The notes: generated from the letters alone by a model not told the origin. 5,058 nucleotides of DNA from CAZFAT01 sp964517075 (GCA_964517075.1 CAZFAT010000242.1:1-5058), one strand, 5' to 3'; counted from the first letter of the stretch, positions 1-5,058 are shown. Translations and numbers: made by a program.

Positions 1-1
1 C

Positions 2-1804
2 AGCATCTCGCTCATTCCAGGGTCCAACCCGTTGTTTGGTCTGAATGCGCTGGGTGGCGCGCTGTCCATCCGCATGAAAGACGGCTTCAGCCACCCGGGC
101 CGGCGGGCGTCGTTCTCGACGGGCGCGTTCGGCCGGCATCAGGCGGAGGCCGAAGTGGGCGGCGCGCGCGGCGCGATTTCGTACTTTCTTGCCGGGTCGA
201 TCGTGAACGAGGATGGCTGGCGGGATCACTCGCCGTCCACGGTCCGGCGGCTGTTCGGCAACGTCGGCTGGCTCGGGTCCAGCTCGCAAATCACCGTCTC
301 GATGACGGCGGCCGCCAACGACATGATTGGCAACGGCGCGGCCCCCGTCGGGCTCCTGGACATCGACCGCTCCGCGGTGTTCACCCATCCGGATCGCACC
401 GACAACGACCTCACCCTCCTCACCGTCCGTGGCCGGCGGCAGCTGTCCCCGCCCGGCGTCCTCGAGGCGGTGGCCTACTACCGGCATGGCCGCATCGGGA
501 CGTTCAACGGCGACGCCCTCGATGACGACGACGAGCCGGGGGACGAGGACGTCGACGGCGATGAAGACGTCGAGTTCAACGGCGTGAACAACCTCAGCCG
601 GACGCGGACGAACGCGGCCGGCGCCACGGCGCAGTTGACGCGGGACGCGACGCTCCTCGGCCGCGCCAACCACTTCGTCGTCGGCGCCGGGATCGACGCC
701 GCCGCATCCGACTTCGGCTTCGCGGCCGAGTTCGCGACGCTCACGTCCGACCGCGGCACAATCGGCAGCGGCCTCTTCGACGACGAGGCGGTGATCGATC
801 TGCGGAGCCAGACGCGGACCGCCAGCGCGTTCGTGACGAACACGTGGTCACCCCGCGCGGCGCTGGCGCTCACGGGGTCGGCGCGCGTCAACTGGACGGA
901 CGTCACGCTGCGTGATCAGGGCGGGACGGCGCTCAACGGCGACCATTCATTCGCGCGGATCAATCCCGCGGTGGGCGTGACGTATCAGGCGGCGGCGGCC
1001 GTGAACCTGTATGGCAGCTACACGCAATCGTCGCGGGTGCCGACGCCGGTCGAGCTGACGTGCGCCGACCCCGCCGATCCGTGCCGGCTGCCCAACGCGT
1101 TCGTCTCGGATCCGCCGCTCGACCAGGTCGTGGCCGGCACGTGGGAAGCGGGCGCGCGAGGCGAGGCGCGCGGCGCGTCGTGGAGCGTTGCGGCGTTCCG
1201 CACCCTCTCGACCGACGACATCATCTTCGTCAGCAGTGGCAACCTCCGCGGGGAGGGGCACTTCGAGAACGTCGACCGGACGCGGCGGACGGGCCTGGAA
1301 GCCAGCGTCGAGGTCCGGGCCGGAAGCCGGTTCTCCGCGTTTGCCACCTACACGGCGCAGCGGGCGGTCTTCGGCACCGATCTCGTGATCGCGAGCCCGT
1401 TCCATCCGGACGCCGAGGGCCGCGAGATCGTTGTCGGCGAGGGCGCCCGGCTGCCCGGCGTCCCGGCGCACGCCGCGAAGGCCGGCGTCTCGGGCCTCGT
1501 CACGTCCGGGCTGCAGGTCGGCGTGACCGTCCGCGCGCAGTCGGCACAGTACTTCCGCGGCGACGAAGCCAACCTGCTCGACCGGCTTCCCGGCTTTGCC
1601 ATCGTCAACGCCGACGTCCGCCAGCGGCTGACGGACCGCGTGGCTGCCGTCGGCCGGGTGCACAACCTGTTCGACACGGACTACGCGACGTTCGGGGTCA
1701 TCGGCGACGCCGAGCTCCTGGGGGAAGCGTTCGAGGACGAGCCCCGCTTCGTCAGTCCCGGGGCCGGCATCGGCGCGTGGATTGGGATTGACGTGCGGTT
1801 CTGA
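2..1804 (+). CDS. TonB-dependent outer-membrane receptor, C-terminal part (5' end outside window)
   Basis: The reading frame is open from the left edge, so the gene starts outside the window; the 600 visible residues are the end of the plug and the whole barrel. The first residues read SISLIPGSNPLFGLNALGGA, the plug-to-barrel segment typical of TonB-dependent receptors, so the early in-frame TTG at 32 is internal. The rest has alternating beta-strand patterns and ends in IGIDVRF, a terminal aromatic of the kind recognised by the BAM complex. An apparent extracellular loop holds a strongly acidic stretch (512-574), and another a close cysteine pair in TCADPADPC (1058-1084). Family knowledge: such receptors import ferric siderophores, haem, vitamin B12 or glycans across the outer membrane using TonB energy. 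The substrate cannot be read from this fragment; FecA-like iron uptake is a guess. The signal peptide and TonB box are missing. It converges on the sigma-factor operon and is not co-transcribed with it. Confidence 0.95.
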   Translation, partial: SISLIPGSNPLFGLNALGGALSIRMKDGFSHPGRRASFSTGAFGRHQAEAEVGGARGAISYFLAGSIVNEDGWRDHSPSTVRRLFGNVGWLGSSSQITVSMTAAANDMIGNGAAPVGLLDIDRSAVFTHPDRTDNDLTLLTVRGRRQLSPPGVLEAVAYYRHGRIGTFNGDALDDDDEPGDEDVDGDEDVEFNGVNNLSRTRTNAAGATAQLTRDATLLGRANHFVVGAGIDAAASDFGFAAEFATLTSDRGTIGSGLFDDEAVIDLRSQTRTASAFVTNTWSPRAALALTGSARVNWTDVTLRDQGGTALNGDHSFARINPAVGVTYQAAAAVNLYGSYTQSSRVPTPVELTCADPADPCRLPNAFVSDPPLDQVVAGTWEAGARGEARGASWSVAAFRTLSTDDIIFVSSGNLRGEGHFENVDRTRRTGLEASVEVRAGSRFSAFATYTAQRAVFGTDLVIASPFHPDAEGREIVVGEGARLPGVPAHAAKAGVSGLVTSGLQVGVTVRAQSAQYFRGDEANLLDRLPGFAIVNADVRQRLTDRVAAVGRVHNLFDTDYATFGVIGDAELLGEAFEDEPRFVSPGAGIGAWIGIDVRF

Positions 1805-1818
1805 GCGAGTCGGCATAG

Positions 1819-1846
1819 CCGGCGGACTTCAGCCCGCCGGAGTCCG
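1819..1846. terminator. Inverted repeat between convergent genes, possible bidirectional terminator
   Basis: The arms CCGGCGG (1819-1825) and CCGCCGG (1834-1840) form a perfect 7-bp GC stem with an 8-base loop. A second, mutually exclusive pairing joins CGGACT (1823-1828) to AGTCCG (1841-1846). It starts 15 bases after the receptor stop and 3 bases after the stop of the minus-strand gene, a position suited to ending transcription from both sides. No T-run follows on either strand, so it is not a classical intrinsic terminator. It shares CGGCGGACT with the repeat at 4466-4520 and may instead be a dispersed repeat. Confidence 0.45.
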
Positions 1847-1848
1847 GT

Positions 1849-2418
1849 TCACTTCAGCGCCGTAACCGTGACGTCGATCCTCGTCACCTCGCCGGTGACT
1901 TTGTCCGTCGCCGACACGAACTCTGCGCTCTGTCCATCACGCAGCAACAGCGAGTTGGACGTACTCAAGGACGTCACGGTGACCATCCCGCCGGCGGTCT
2001 TTGCCGGTACCACGGACGAATCCTCGATCGTCAGATTCACTCGGAACCGAACGCCTTCTGCAACGGCCCTGCAGATGATGTTCGTCCCCACGGGCTGATA
2101 CGTGACGGAGCTGTCAGCAATCCCTTTGGGGATCGGCACGTTCTGGCCGTTTCGCAAGTGGGCCATCTCGCCATTCGCGTTGACCCAGAGCATGAACGGG
2201 AGGCTGGAAGTCTTCTTCTCACCCTGGAAGCGCGAGATCGTGACCTGAACTCTGATCGGGATCAACTGCTTGTCGGCCGCGGCCTGCGGCTTGGCGGCCT
2301 GATTCGCCTGCGGAGACGGTGTGGGCGCGGGGGTCGACTGTGCGACGATCACGGCGCTCGACAGTGCCGCGGTCAGCGCGATCAAGGGCGCGGTTCTTCG
2401 ACGAATCGTGCGGATCAC
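1849..2418 (-). CDS. Exported beta-rich protein of unknown function, third gene of the sigma-factor operon
   Basis: This 189-residue protein begins with a GTG codon 6 bases after GAGGAG. The basic n-region MIRTIRRRT and hydrophobic stretch PLIALTAALSSAVIVA (about 10-26) form a signal peptide, probably cleaved near residue 26, so the product should be periplasmic or surface-exposed. A Pro/Ala/Gln-rich linker follows (27-50), then a domain of about 140 residues with alternating beta-strand character. It contains a single cysteine (116), so no internal disulfide is possible. The C-terminal part, LLLRDGQSAEFVSATDK then GEVTRIDVTVTALK, loosely resembles the last strands of secretin-type domains; this is a visual impression only. 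There is no lipobox and no catalytic motif that I recognise. The GTGA overlap with the upstream anti-sigma gene implies translational coupling, so I infer a role in the same signalling module, as sensor, ligand or effector. I do not recognise a named family. Confidence 0.85.
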   Translation of the reverse strand: MIRTIRRRTAPLIALTAALSSAVIVAQSTPAPTPSPQANQAAKPQAAADKQLIPIRVQVTISRFQGEKKTSSLPFMLWVNANGEMAHLRNGQNVPIPKGIADSSVTYQPVGTNIICRAVAEGVRFRVNLTIEDSSVVPAKTAGGMVTVTSLSTSNSLLLRDGQSAEFVSATDKVTGEVTRIDVTVTALK

Positions 2419-3074
2419 AGGATGCTCCTCGTGCGTGATAACGGACGGAACGGAATCGGAACTGGCTCGCCGGGTGCATCGGCCTTGCTGTCTCCCCCCG
2501 AGCCAGGGCCTCGCAAGTCGACTGGTTCTAATTCAAATCTGACGGGCTGAATCTCGATAACGGCCGGCCTGACGACCGTCGGTTCGAAATCGAGGCCGGG
2601 CCCCGAGAGCAATTCGGCCGAGACACGCCCCGCCTTGACGGATTCCTGCAGTTGTTCGAGGCCGATGCGGACGTTCGGCGAGACGATCACCTCAGGGTGC
2701 CCGAGTCGATTGGTAGTGGCAGCCGACCGATCATGTGGCTTCGCCAACGTGTCGGACATGTTTGCGGGGACAACGCGCGCCAGCGTGGGCGCGCTCGGGC
2801 TCGGTGATCCTGGGCCGACGCTCGGCTGGGAAACGGTCACGCGCTGCTGATCGGACGTCGTTGGCGACGCGACTCCTCGAGGCCAGACGCTGTAGGCGGC
2901 GAGGACGACGGTAGCGATGGCGGCTGGGACCACGACCCACCGGACGCGAACGGGGAACGGCGCCGCACTCTTGTCAATCCGCGTCCGCACTCTGGCGGCC
3001 ACCGCAGGCGACGGTTCCACCGACAGTGCCTCGTCCAGGTCGCTCAAGAGCTCATCGACGCGTTCATCCGTCAT
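2415..3074 (-). CDS. Putative single-pass membrane anti-sigma factor
   Basis: The 219-residue product starts with a cytoplasmic segment of about 45 residues (MTDERVDELLSDLDEAL..., then the basic VAARVRTRID). One hydrophobic helix follows, RWVVVPAAIATVVLAAYSVW (45-64), then a long low-complexity Pro/Ser/Thr/Val region (65-125), placed outside the membrane. The distal part has a recognisable segment, PEVIVSPNVRIGLEQLQESV (127-146), and then a run of short E/P/V-rich strands (162-187). Position, topology and the ATGA overlap with the ECF sigma gene are the grounds for the anti-sigma call. There are no cysteines at all, so no HxxxCxxC zinc-binding anti-sigma domain, and I see no FecR-like features. 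The domain contacting the sigma factor would have to be the short acidic N-terminus. GGGAG 8 bases upstream of the ATG supports the start. I recall similar proteins after sigma genes in Vicinamibacteria, but this is unverified. The function is inferred from context, not from a detected domain. Confidence 0.7.
   Translation of the reverse strand: MTDERVDELLSDLDEALSVEPSPAVAARVRTRIDKSAAPFPVRVRWVVVPAAIATVVLAAYSVWPRGVASPTTSDQQRVTVSQPSVGPGSPSPSAPTLARVVPANMSDTLAKPHDRSAATTNRLGHPEVIVSPNVRIGLEQLQESVKAGRVSAELLSGPGLDFEPTVVRPAVIEIQPVRFELEPVDLRGPGSGGDSKADAPGEPVPIPFRPLSRTRSIL
2425..2430 (-). promoter_or_regulatory. Ribosome binding site supporting a GTG start
   Basis: GAGGAG lies 6 bases before the GTG at 2418-2416, inside the last codons of the upstream gene. 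No other start codon nearby has such a site, and starting here keeps the arginine-rich signal-peptide n-region, so it fixes the start of the exported protein. Confidence 0.7.
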
Positions 3075-3607
3075 CGCAACCGCTCCCGCATCTGCTGTCT
3101 CGCCTCGAACAGGCGCGACTTCACCGTGCCTTCCGGAATGCCGAGCATCGACGCGACCTCCGCGAGGTCATGTCCCTCGATCGCATTCAGCACCACGACG
3201 ATCCGAAGCTTCTCGGAGAGGCTGTCGATGACGTCCCACAGCCGCGCCGAGCGTTCCGTCGCGAGCACCAGATCTTCGGACGTCGGCGGCGAGTCAGTGA
3301 CGCCCGGTGCCTGCTCGCGGGCGAGGCGCCGCACATCCGAACCCCGCCGGTCGATGGCCATGCGCCAGGCCATCCGCACCAGCCAGGCGCGCAGTCGTTC
3401 GCGGTCGCGCAACTGGCTCAGTTGACGGTGCGCTTTCGTGAGGGCGTCCTGCGCCACGTCCTCGGCGTCCTCGCGGTGACGGAGCACGCTGAAGGCCACC
3501 CGGAAGGCCAGCCGCGACCACTCCGACAGGCTCGCCTCGAACTCGCGTTCGAGCGCCGTGTCCGTCCTCACGACGGCGCCAACGAGGCTGTCGGCGAACT
3601 CATTCAT
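3071..3607 (-). CDS. RNA polymerase sigma factor, ECF (sigma-70) family
   Basis: At 178 residues this is a normal-length two-domain ECF sigma factor, which directs RNA polymerase to a small alternative regulon. Region 2 spans about residues 28-90, with LAFRVAFSVLRHREDAEDVA (33-52) in the core-binding part and LRAWLVRMAWRMAIDRRGS (72-90) in the -10 recognition part. A linker follows (91-120). Region 4 spans about 124-175, with the helix-turn-helix ending in IPEGTVKSRLFEARQQM (157-173), which reads the -35 element. There is no extra C-terminal domain. The ATG at 3607 follows GGTGAG by 5 bases and leaves a normal N-terminus. The gene overlaps the next one by 4 bases (ATGA), the usual arrangement with a cognate anti-sigma factor, so activity is probably controlled after translation. 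An ECF-type promoter match just upstream suggests that it transcribes its own operon. The inducing signal cannot be deduced. Confidence 0.96.
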   Translation of the reverse strand: MNEFADSLVGAVVRTDTALEREFEASLSEWSRLAFRVAFSVLRHREDAEDVAQDALTKAHRQLSQLRDRERLRAWLVRMAWRMAIDRRGSDVRRLAREQAPGVTDSPPTSEDLVLATERSARLWDVIDSLSEKLRIVVVLNAIEGHDLAEVASMLGIPEGTVKSRLFEARQQMRERLR

Positions 3608-3623
3608 CCGAACTCACCCACAA

Positions 3624-3649
3624 GACGGTACAGACGCGTGGCAGGTTCA
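3624..3649 (-). promoter_or_regulatory. Candidate ECF-type promoter of the sigma operon
   Basis: Reading on the minus strand, TGAACC (3649-3644) is followed by a 16-base spacer and CGTC (3627-3624), continuing as CGTCTT. This fits the AAC-containing -35 and CGTC-type -10 elements shared by many ECF sigma factors, with normal spacing. Start of transcription would be expected near 3615-3619, giving a 5' leader of only about 8-12 bases before the ATG at 3607, just enough to hold GGTGAG. It is the likely site of autoregulation, but such short motifs also arise by chance. Confidence 0.5.
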
Positions 3650-3676
3650 GTGGTCCTGAAAGGGAGGAGCCGAACG

Positions 3677-3734
3677 GACCACCGCCGCCGAGGCTTCGGC
3701 GGTCCGCCGCAGCTTCAGCGAAGGCGGAAGGTGG
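3677..3734. repeat. Imperfect-palindromic intergenic repeat, copy A
   Basis: This GC-rich element sits between the sigma-gene promoter and the stop of the beta-barrel gene. It can fold with CCGCCGA (3685-3691) pairing to TCGGCGG (3696-3702) around a GGCT loop, or with CGGCG (3697-3701) pairing to CGCCG (3705-3709). It shares the exact 10-base core GCTTCGGCGG (3693-3702) and the flanks GACC and AGGTGG with copy B at 4466-4520. It could help end transcription of the beta-barrel gene or be a dispersed REP-like element. It has no T-run. Confidence 0.55.
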
Positions 3735-3742
3735 CGCCTCGA

Positions 3743-4351
3743 TCAGTTCAGATACATGTGCACGAAGAGCCGGAAATCGAGGCCGTCGGCGTAGGGCGCC
3801 GAGGTGAGGCGCACGGGCTGACGGTAATAGCCGGTCTCGGCGCTGATGGCGAGGTTCTCCGCCTCGGCGAACGTCATCTCGACGCCCCCGAAGATCTGCC
3901 CGCCGGTGGCGCTCGTGCGGGCGCCGGGGGTCGGAGTGCCCGAGAGCAGGCGCGCGTAGTTCACGCCGCCGCCGGCATACGGACGCAGGTCCACGTCGCG
4001 GGAGGGGTCTGGCTCGGTGAACATGACGAGCACCGAGGGCATCACCTGCGTCGACGACGCCGTCAGTGTCGGCGTCAGTCGACGCCGGTAATAGCCCGCG
4101 GTGAAATCGATGCCCACGCGCTGGCCGAACCAGTAGCGCACGGCGCCAGCGGCGCCGCGGTTGCTGACGCCCACCGTCCCGCCCAGCCCGAAGCGGTGCG
4201 GGCGCGAGCCGGTCAGTCCCTGAGGTCGGGAACGCTGCGGCGAGGCGGCGGCCGTTTCGGTCAGTGCGAACGTGGCGTGCGGCGCGGGCGCGACGGCGGG
4301 TGCAGGTCCGGCGAGCGTGGACAGCACCAGAAGCAATGAGGCGGGCGGCAT
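3743..4351 (-). CDS. Small outer-membrane beta-barrel protein (OmpW/OmpA-barrel-like)
   Basis: The 202-residue product has a hydrophobic N-terminus, ASLLLVLSTLAGPAPAVA (4-21), read as a signal peptide, then a Pro/Ala/Ser-rich spacer to about residue 52. From 53 onward it alternates strands with aromatic and glycine positions: FGLGGTVGVSNRGAAGAVRY (54-73), VGIDFTAGYYRRR (79-91), LRPYAGGGVNYARLL (122-136), GGQIFGGVEMTF (150-161), LAISAETGYYRQPVRL (167-182) and LDFRLFVHMYLN (191-202). The GYY and PYAGGGVNY motifs and the size suit an eight-stranded outer-membrane barrel; the specific role is unknown. The ATG at 4351 follows GAGGAGG by 4 bases. The frame stays open further upstream, but that stretch runs through the intergenic gap and into the peptidase gene in another frame, so the extension is rejected. 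Two oddities: the signal peptide has no basic residue before its hydrophobic core, and the protein ends in Asn rather than the usual terminal Phe or Trp. A GTG 33 bases upstream would add one Arg but lacks a ribosome binding site. Confidence 0.85.
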   Translation of the reverse strand: MPPASLLLVLSTLAGPAPAVAPAPHATFALTETAAASPQRSRPQGLTGSRPHRFGLGGTVGVSNRGAAGAVRYWFGQRVGIDFTAGYYRRRLTPTLTASSTQVMPSVLVMFTEPDPSRDVDLRPYAGGGVNYARLLSGTPTPGARTSATGGQIFGGVEMTFAEAENLAISAETGYYRQPVRLTSAPYADGLDFRLFVHMYLN

Positions 4352-4355
4352 GGAG

Positions 4356-4362
4356 CCTCCTC
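4356..4362 (-). promoter_or_regulatory. Ribosome binding site of the beta-barrel gene
   Basis: GAGGAGG ends 4 bases before the ATG at 4351-4349. The spacing is short, but the match is strong, and it sets the start of a protein whose reading frame continues open for several hundred bases upstream. Confidence 0.65.
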
Positions 4363-4385
4363 GGAGGGCCGGCGCTGGCACGCAC

Positions 4386-4397
4386 GACACCGGTGTC
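4386..4397. promoter_or_regulatory. Perfect 12-base palindrome upstream of the beta-barrel gene
   Basis: GACACCGGTGTC is its own reverse complement and ends 34 bases before the beta-barrel start codon. GACAC occurs again at 4413-4417. The position would suit an operator for a dimeric regulator, but no regulator or consensus is recognised and the flanks do not extend the symmetry. Confidence 0.25.
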
Positions 4398-4420
4398 CCG
4401 GTCGCGTGAGTCTGACACGG

Positions 4421-4437
4421 TTGGCCCCTTCGGCCAA
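4421..4437. other. Short hairpin in the peptidase to beta-barrel gap
   Basis: TTGGCC (4421-4426) pairs with GGCCAA (4432-4437) around a 5-base loop. It lies about 100 bases after the peptidase stop, read on the minus strand, and has no T-run on its 3' side in that direction. It might be a weak terminator or mRNA leader structure. Confidence 0.25.
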
Positions 4438-4465
4438 AGCCCTTTAGCGCTTGCGTCCCGAGGCC

Positions 4466-4520
4466 GACCGTCCGCCCTCGCGAAGCTTCGGCGGACTCGC
4501 CGGAGCCTTGACGGAGGTGG
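4466..4520. repeat. Imperfect-palindromic intergenic repeat, copy B
   Basis: This element fills the space just after the peptidase stop. TCCGCC (4471-4476) can pair with GGCGGA (4490-4495), enclosing the palindrome GAAGCTTC (4482-4489). Alternatively CGGCG (4489-4493) pairs with CGCCG (4498-4502). It aligns end to end, with small gaps, to copy A at 3677-3734, including the 10-base core GCTTCGGCGG (4485-4494). It could act as a terminator for the peptidase gene, but no T-run is present. Confidence 0.55.
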
Positions 4521-4536
4521 TCAGGTCGGCTGACGG

Positions 4537-5058
4537 CTACAGGTCCGCCCGCATCAACCGTCCGTACAGCTCGACGCCGCGATGGAGCTGATCGAGGGCG
4601 ATCCACTCGTCCTTGGTGTGGGCCTGCGCGATGTCGCCAGGGCCGATGATGACGACCGGGATGCCAGCCGTGGCCATGTCGCCGCCGTTGGTGGCGAACG
4701 GACCGCCGGCGGGTTCGGTGGGCAGACCCATCTCCCCGAGCACGCGCTGAACCACGGCCGTGAAGGACTGATCGGCGGCGGGCGCCAGCGGCGGGCACGA
4801 GAAGATGGGCGTCTGGGTGACCTGAAGCGCCGGATCGGACGCGGTCAGCCGGTTGAGCAGGGCATGCACAGCCGGCAGAACGTCCTCGACGCGTTCGCCC
4901 GGCACCACGCGGCGATCCAGATCGATGGCGCAGTGGTCGGGCACCACGTTGATCTGCTGGCCGCCGTGAATGATGTTGATGCTGCACTGCGCCTTGCCGG
5001 TGAGGTCGTGGCGGCGGGTGAGGCTCGGGATGTACTCGCGCTCGATGGCGCTGATGAC
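4537..5058 (-). CDS. M20-family metallopeptidase/deacylase, C-terminal part (5' end outside window)
   Basis: The frame is open to the right edge, so only the last 173 residues are present. The fragment begins within the dimerisation domain: CSINIIHGGQQINVVPDHCA (25-44) followed by IDLDRR (45-50) is the typical M20 'GG..INVVPD...D.RR' segment. The C-terminal catalytic-domain part follows, with GPFATNGGDMATAGIP (120-135) and IGPGDIAQAHTKDEWI (139-154), whose His147 corresponds to the conserved metal-ligand histidine of the family. The end, LHRGVELYGRLMRADL, is the usual closing helix. Known members (ArgE, DapE, CPG2, aminoacylase types) use one or two zinc ions to hydrolyse N-acyl or peptide bonds of amino-acid derivatives in the cytoplasm. 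The first metal-binding half is outside the window, so the substrate is unresolved and no gene symbol is given. The GGDMA segment differs from the GTDA-type sequence seen in many relatives. A gap of 185 bases separates it from the next gene on the same strand. Confidence 0.93.
   Translation of the reverse strand, partial: VISAIEREYIPSLTRRHDLTGKAQCSINIIHGGQQINVVPDHCAIDLDRRVVPGERVEDVLPAVHALLNRLTASDPALQVTQTPIFSCPPLAPAADQSFTAVVQRVLGEMGLPTEPAGGPFATNGGDMATAGIPVVIIGPGDIAQAHTKDEWIALDQLHRGVELYGRLMRADL

Noticed and set aside
32..34. TTG at 32 as the start of the receptor gene.
   Set aside because: The frame continues upstream with the conserved plug-domain sequence to the window edge, no signal peptide follows the TTG, and the plug domain would be missing.
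947..1816. Long minus-strand open frame (289 codons) opposite the receptor gene.
   Set aside because: It is antisense to a clear TonB-dependent receptor. Its product is rich in Arg, Ala, Gly and Asp without domain pattern, as expected from third-position GC bias.
2158..2550. Plus-strand open frames opposite the exported-protein and anti-sigma genes.
   Set aside because: They are antisense to the coupled operon, and their products lack domain or signal features.
2..3607. A FecI-FecR-FecA style regulatory link between the sigma operon and the TonB-dependent receptor.
   Set aside because: The receptor is convergent with the operon, its N-terminal signalling region is not visible, and the anti-sigma candidate has no visible FecR features. 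Adjacency alone does not support the link.
3026..4339. Long plus-strand open frame (437 codons) across the sigma and beta-barrel genes.
   Set aside because: It runs antisense through two well-supported genes and the promoter gap, and its product is a low-complexity Arg/His/Gly-rich sequence. It is a high-GC shadow.
4352..4987. Upstream in-frame extension of the beta-barrel gene.
   Set aside because: The extension crosses the repeat-containing gap and then overlaps the peptidase in a different frame. The peptidase frame carries conserved M20 motifs, and a ribosome binding site supports the start at 4351.
1..5058. CRISPR array, tRNA or rRNA genes, insertion sequence or phage genes.
   Set aside because: No direct-repeat/spacer pattern, cloverleaf, rRNA-like segment or transposase/integrase motif was seen. 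The repeats present are two imperfect palindromic copies in intergenic gaps plus one partly related inverted repeat.

Overview
This is a high-GC, gene-dense bacterial window with five protein-coding genes: two cut by the window edges and three complete. The GC-rich codon use, the outer-membrane proteins (a TonB-dependent receptor and a small beta-barrel), and the style of the ECF sigma / zinc-finger-free membrane anti-sigma pair suggest a Gram-negative bacterium, most likely an Acidobacteriota (Vicinamibacteria-like) genome. That assignment rests on recollection of family style, not on a marker gene.

Layout. On the + strand, positions 2-1804 hold the C-terminal 600 residues of a TonB-dependent outer-membrane receptor. 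It converges on a minus-strand operon across a 44-base gap with a strong inverted repeat. Read in its own direction, that operon is an ECF-type RNA polymerase sigma factor (3607-3071), a single-pass membrane protein in the anti-sigma position (3074-2415), and an exported beta-rich protein of unknown function (2418-1849). The three genes are joined by two 4-base overlaps (ATGA and GTGA), so they are probably translationally coupled. A good match to an ECF-type promoter, TGAACC-16 nt-CGTC, lies just upstream of the sigma gene and suggests autoregulation. Upstream, also on the minus strand, are a 202-residue outer-membrane beta-barrel protein (4351-3743) and the C-terminal 173 residues of an M20-family metallopeptidase (beyond 5058 to 4537).

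How the genes relate. The sigma / membrane protein / exported protein cassette looks like an envelope-signalling module: the membrane protein would hold the sigma factor, and the co-translated exported protein is a candidate sensor or partner. Nothing in the sequence ties the receptor to this sigma factor. It lies on the opposite strand, and the membrane protein shows no visible FecR-like features. The peptidase and small beta-barrel share a direction but are separated by 185 bases holding a repeat, a hairpin and a palindrome, so they may be separate transcription units.

The intergenic gaps are the second point of interest. Two of them carry related imperfect-palindromic repeats (3677-3734 and 4466-4520) with an identical 10-base core, and the convergent gap carries a partly related inverted repeat. 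This suggests a dispersed genomic repeat family. No tRNA, rRNA, CRISPR array, insertion sequence or phage gene was seen. No clearly novel defence or mobile system is present; the most unusual element is the third gene of the sigma operon.
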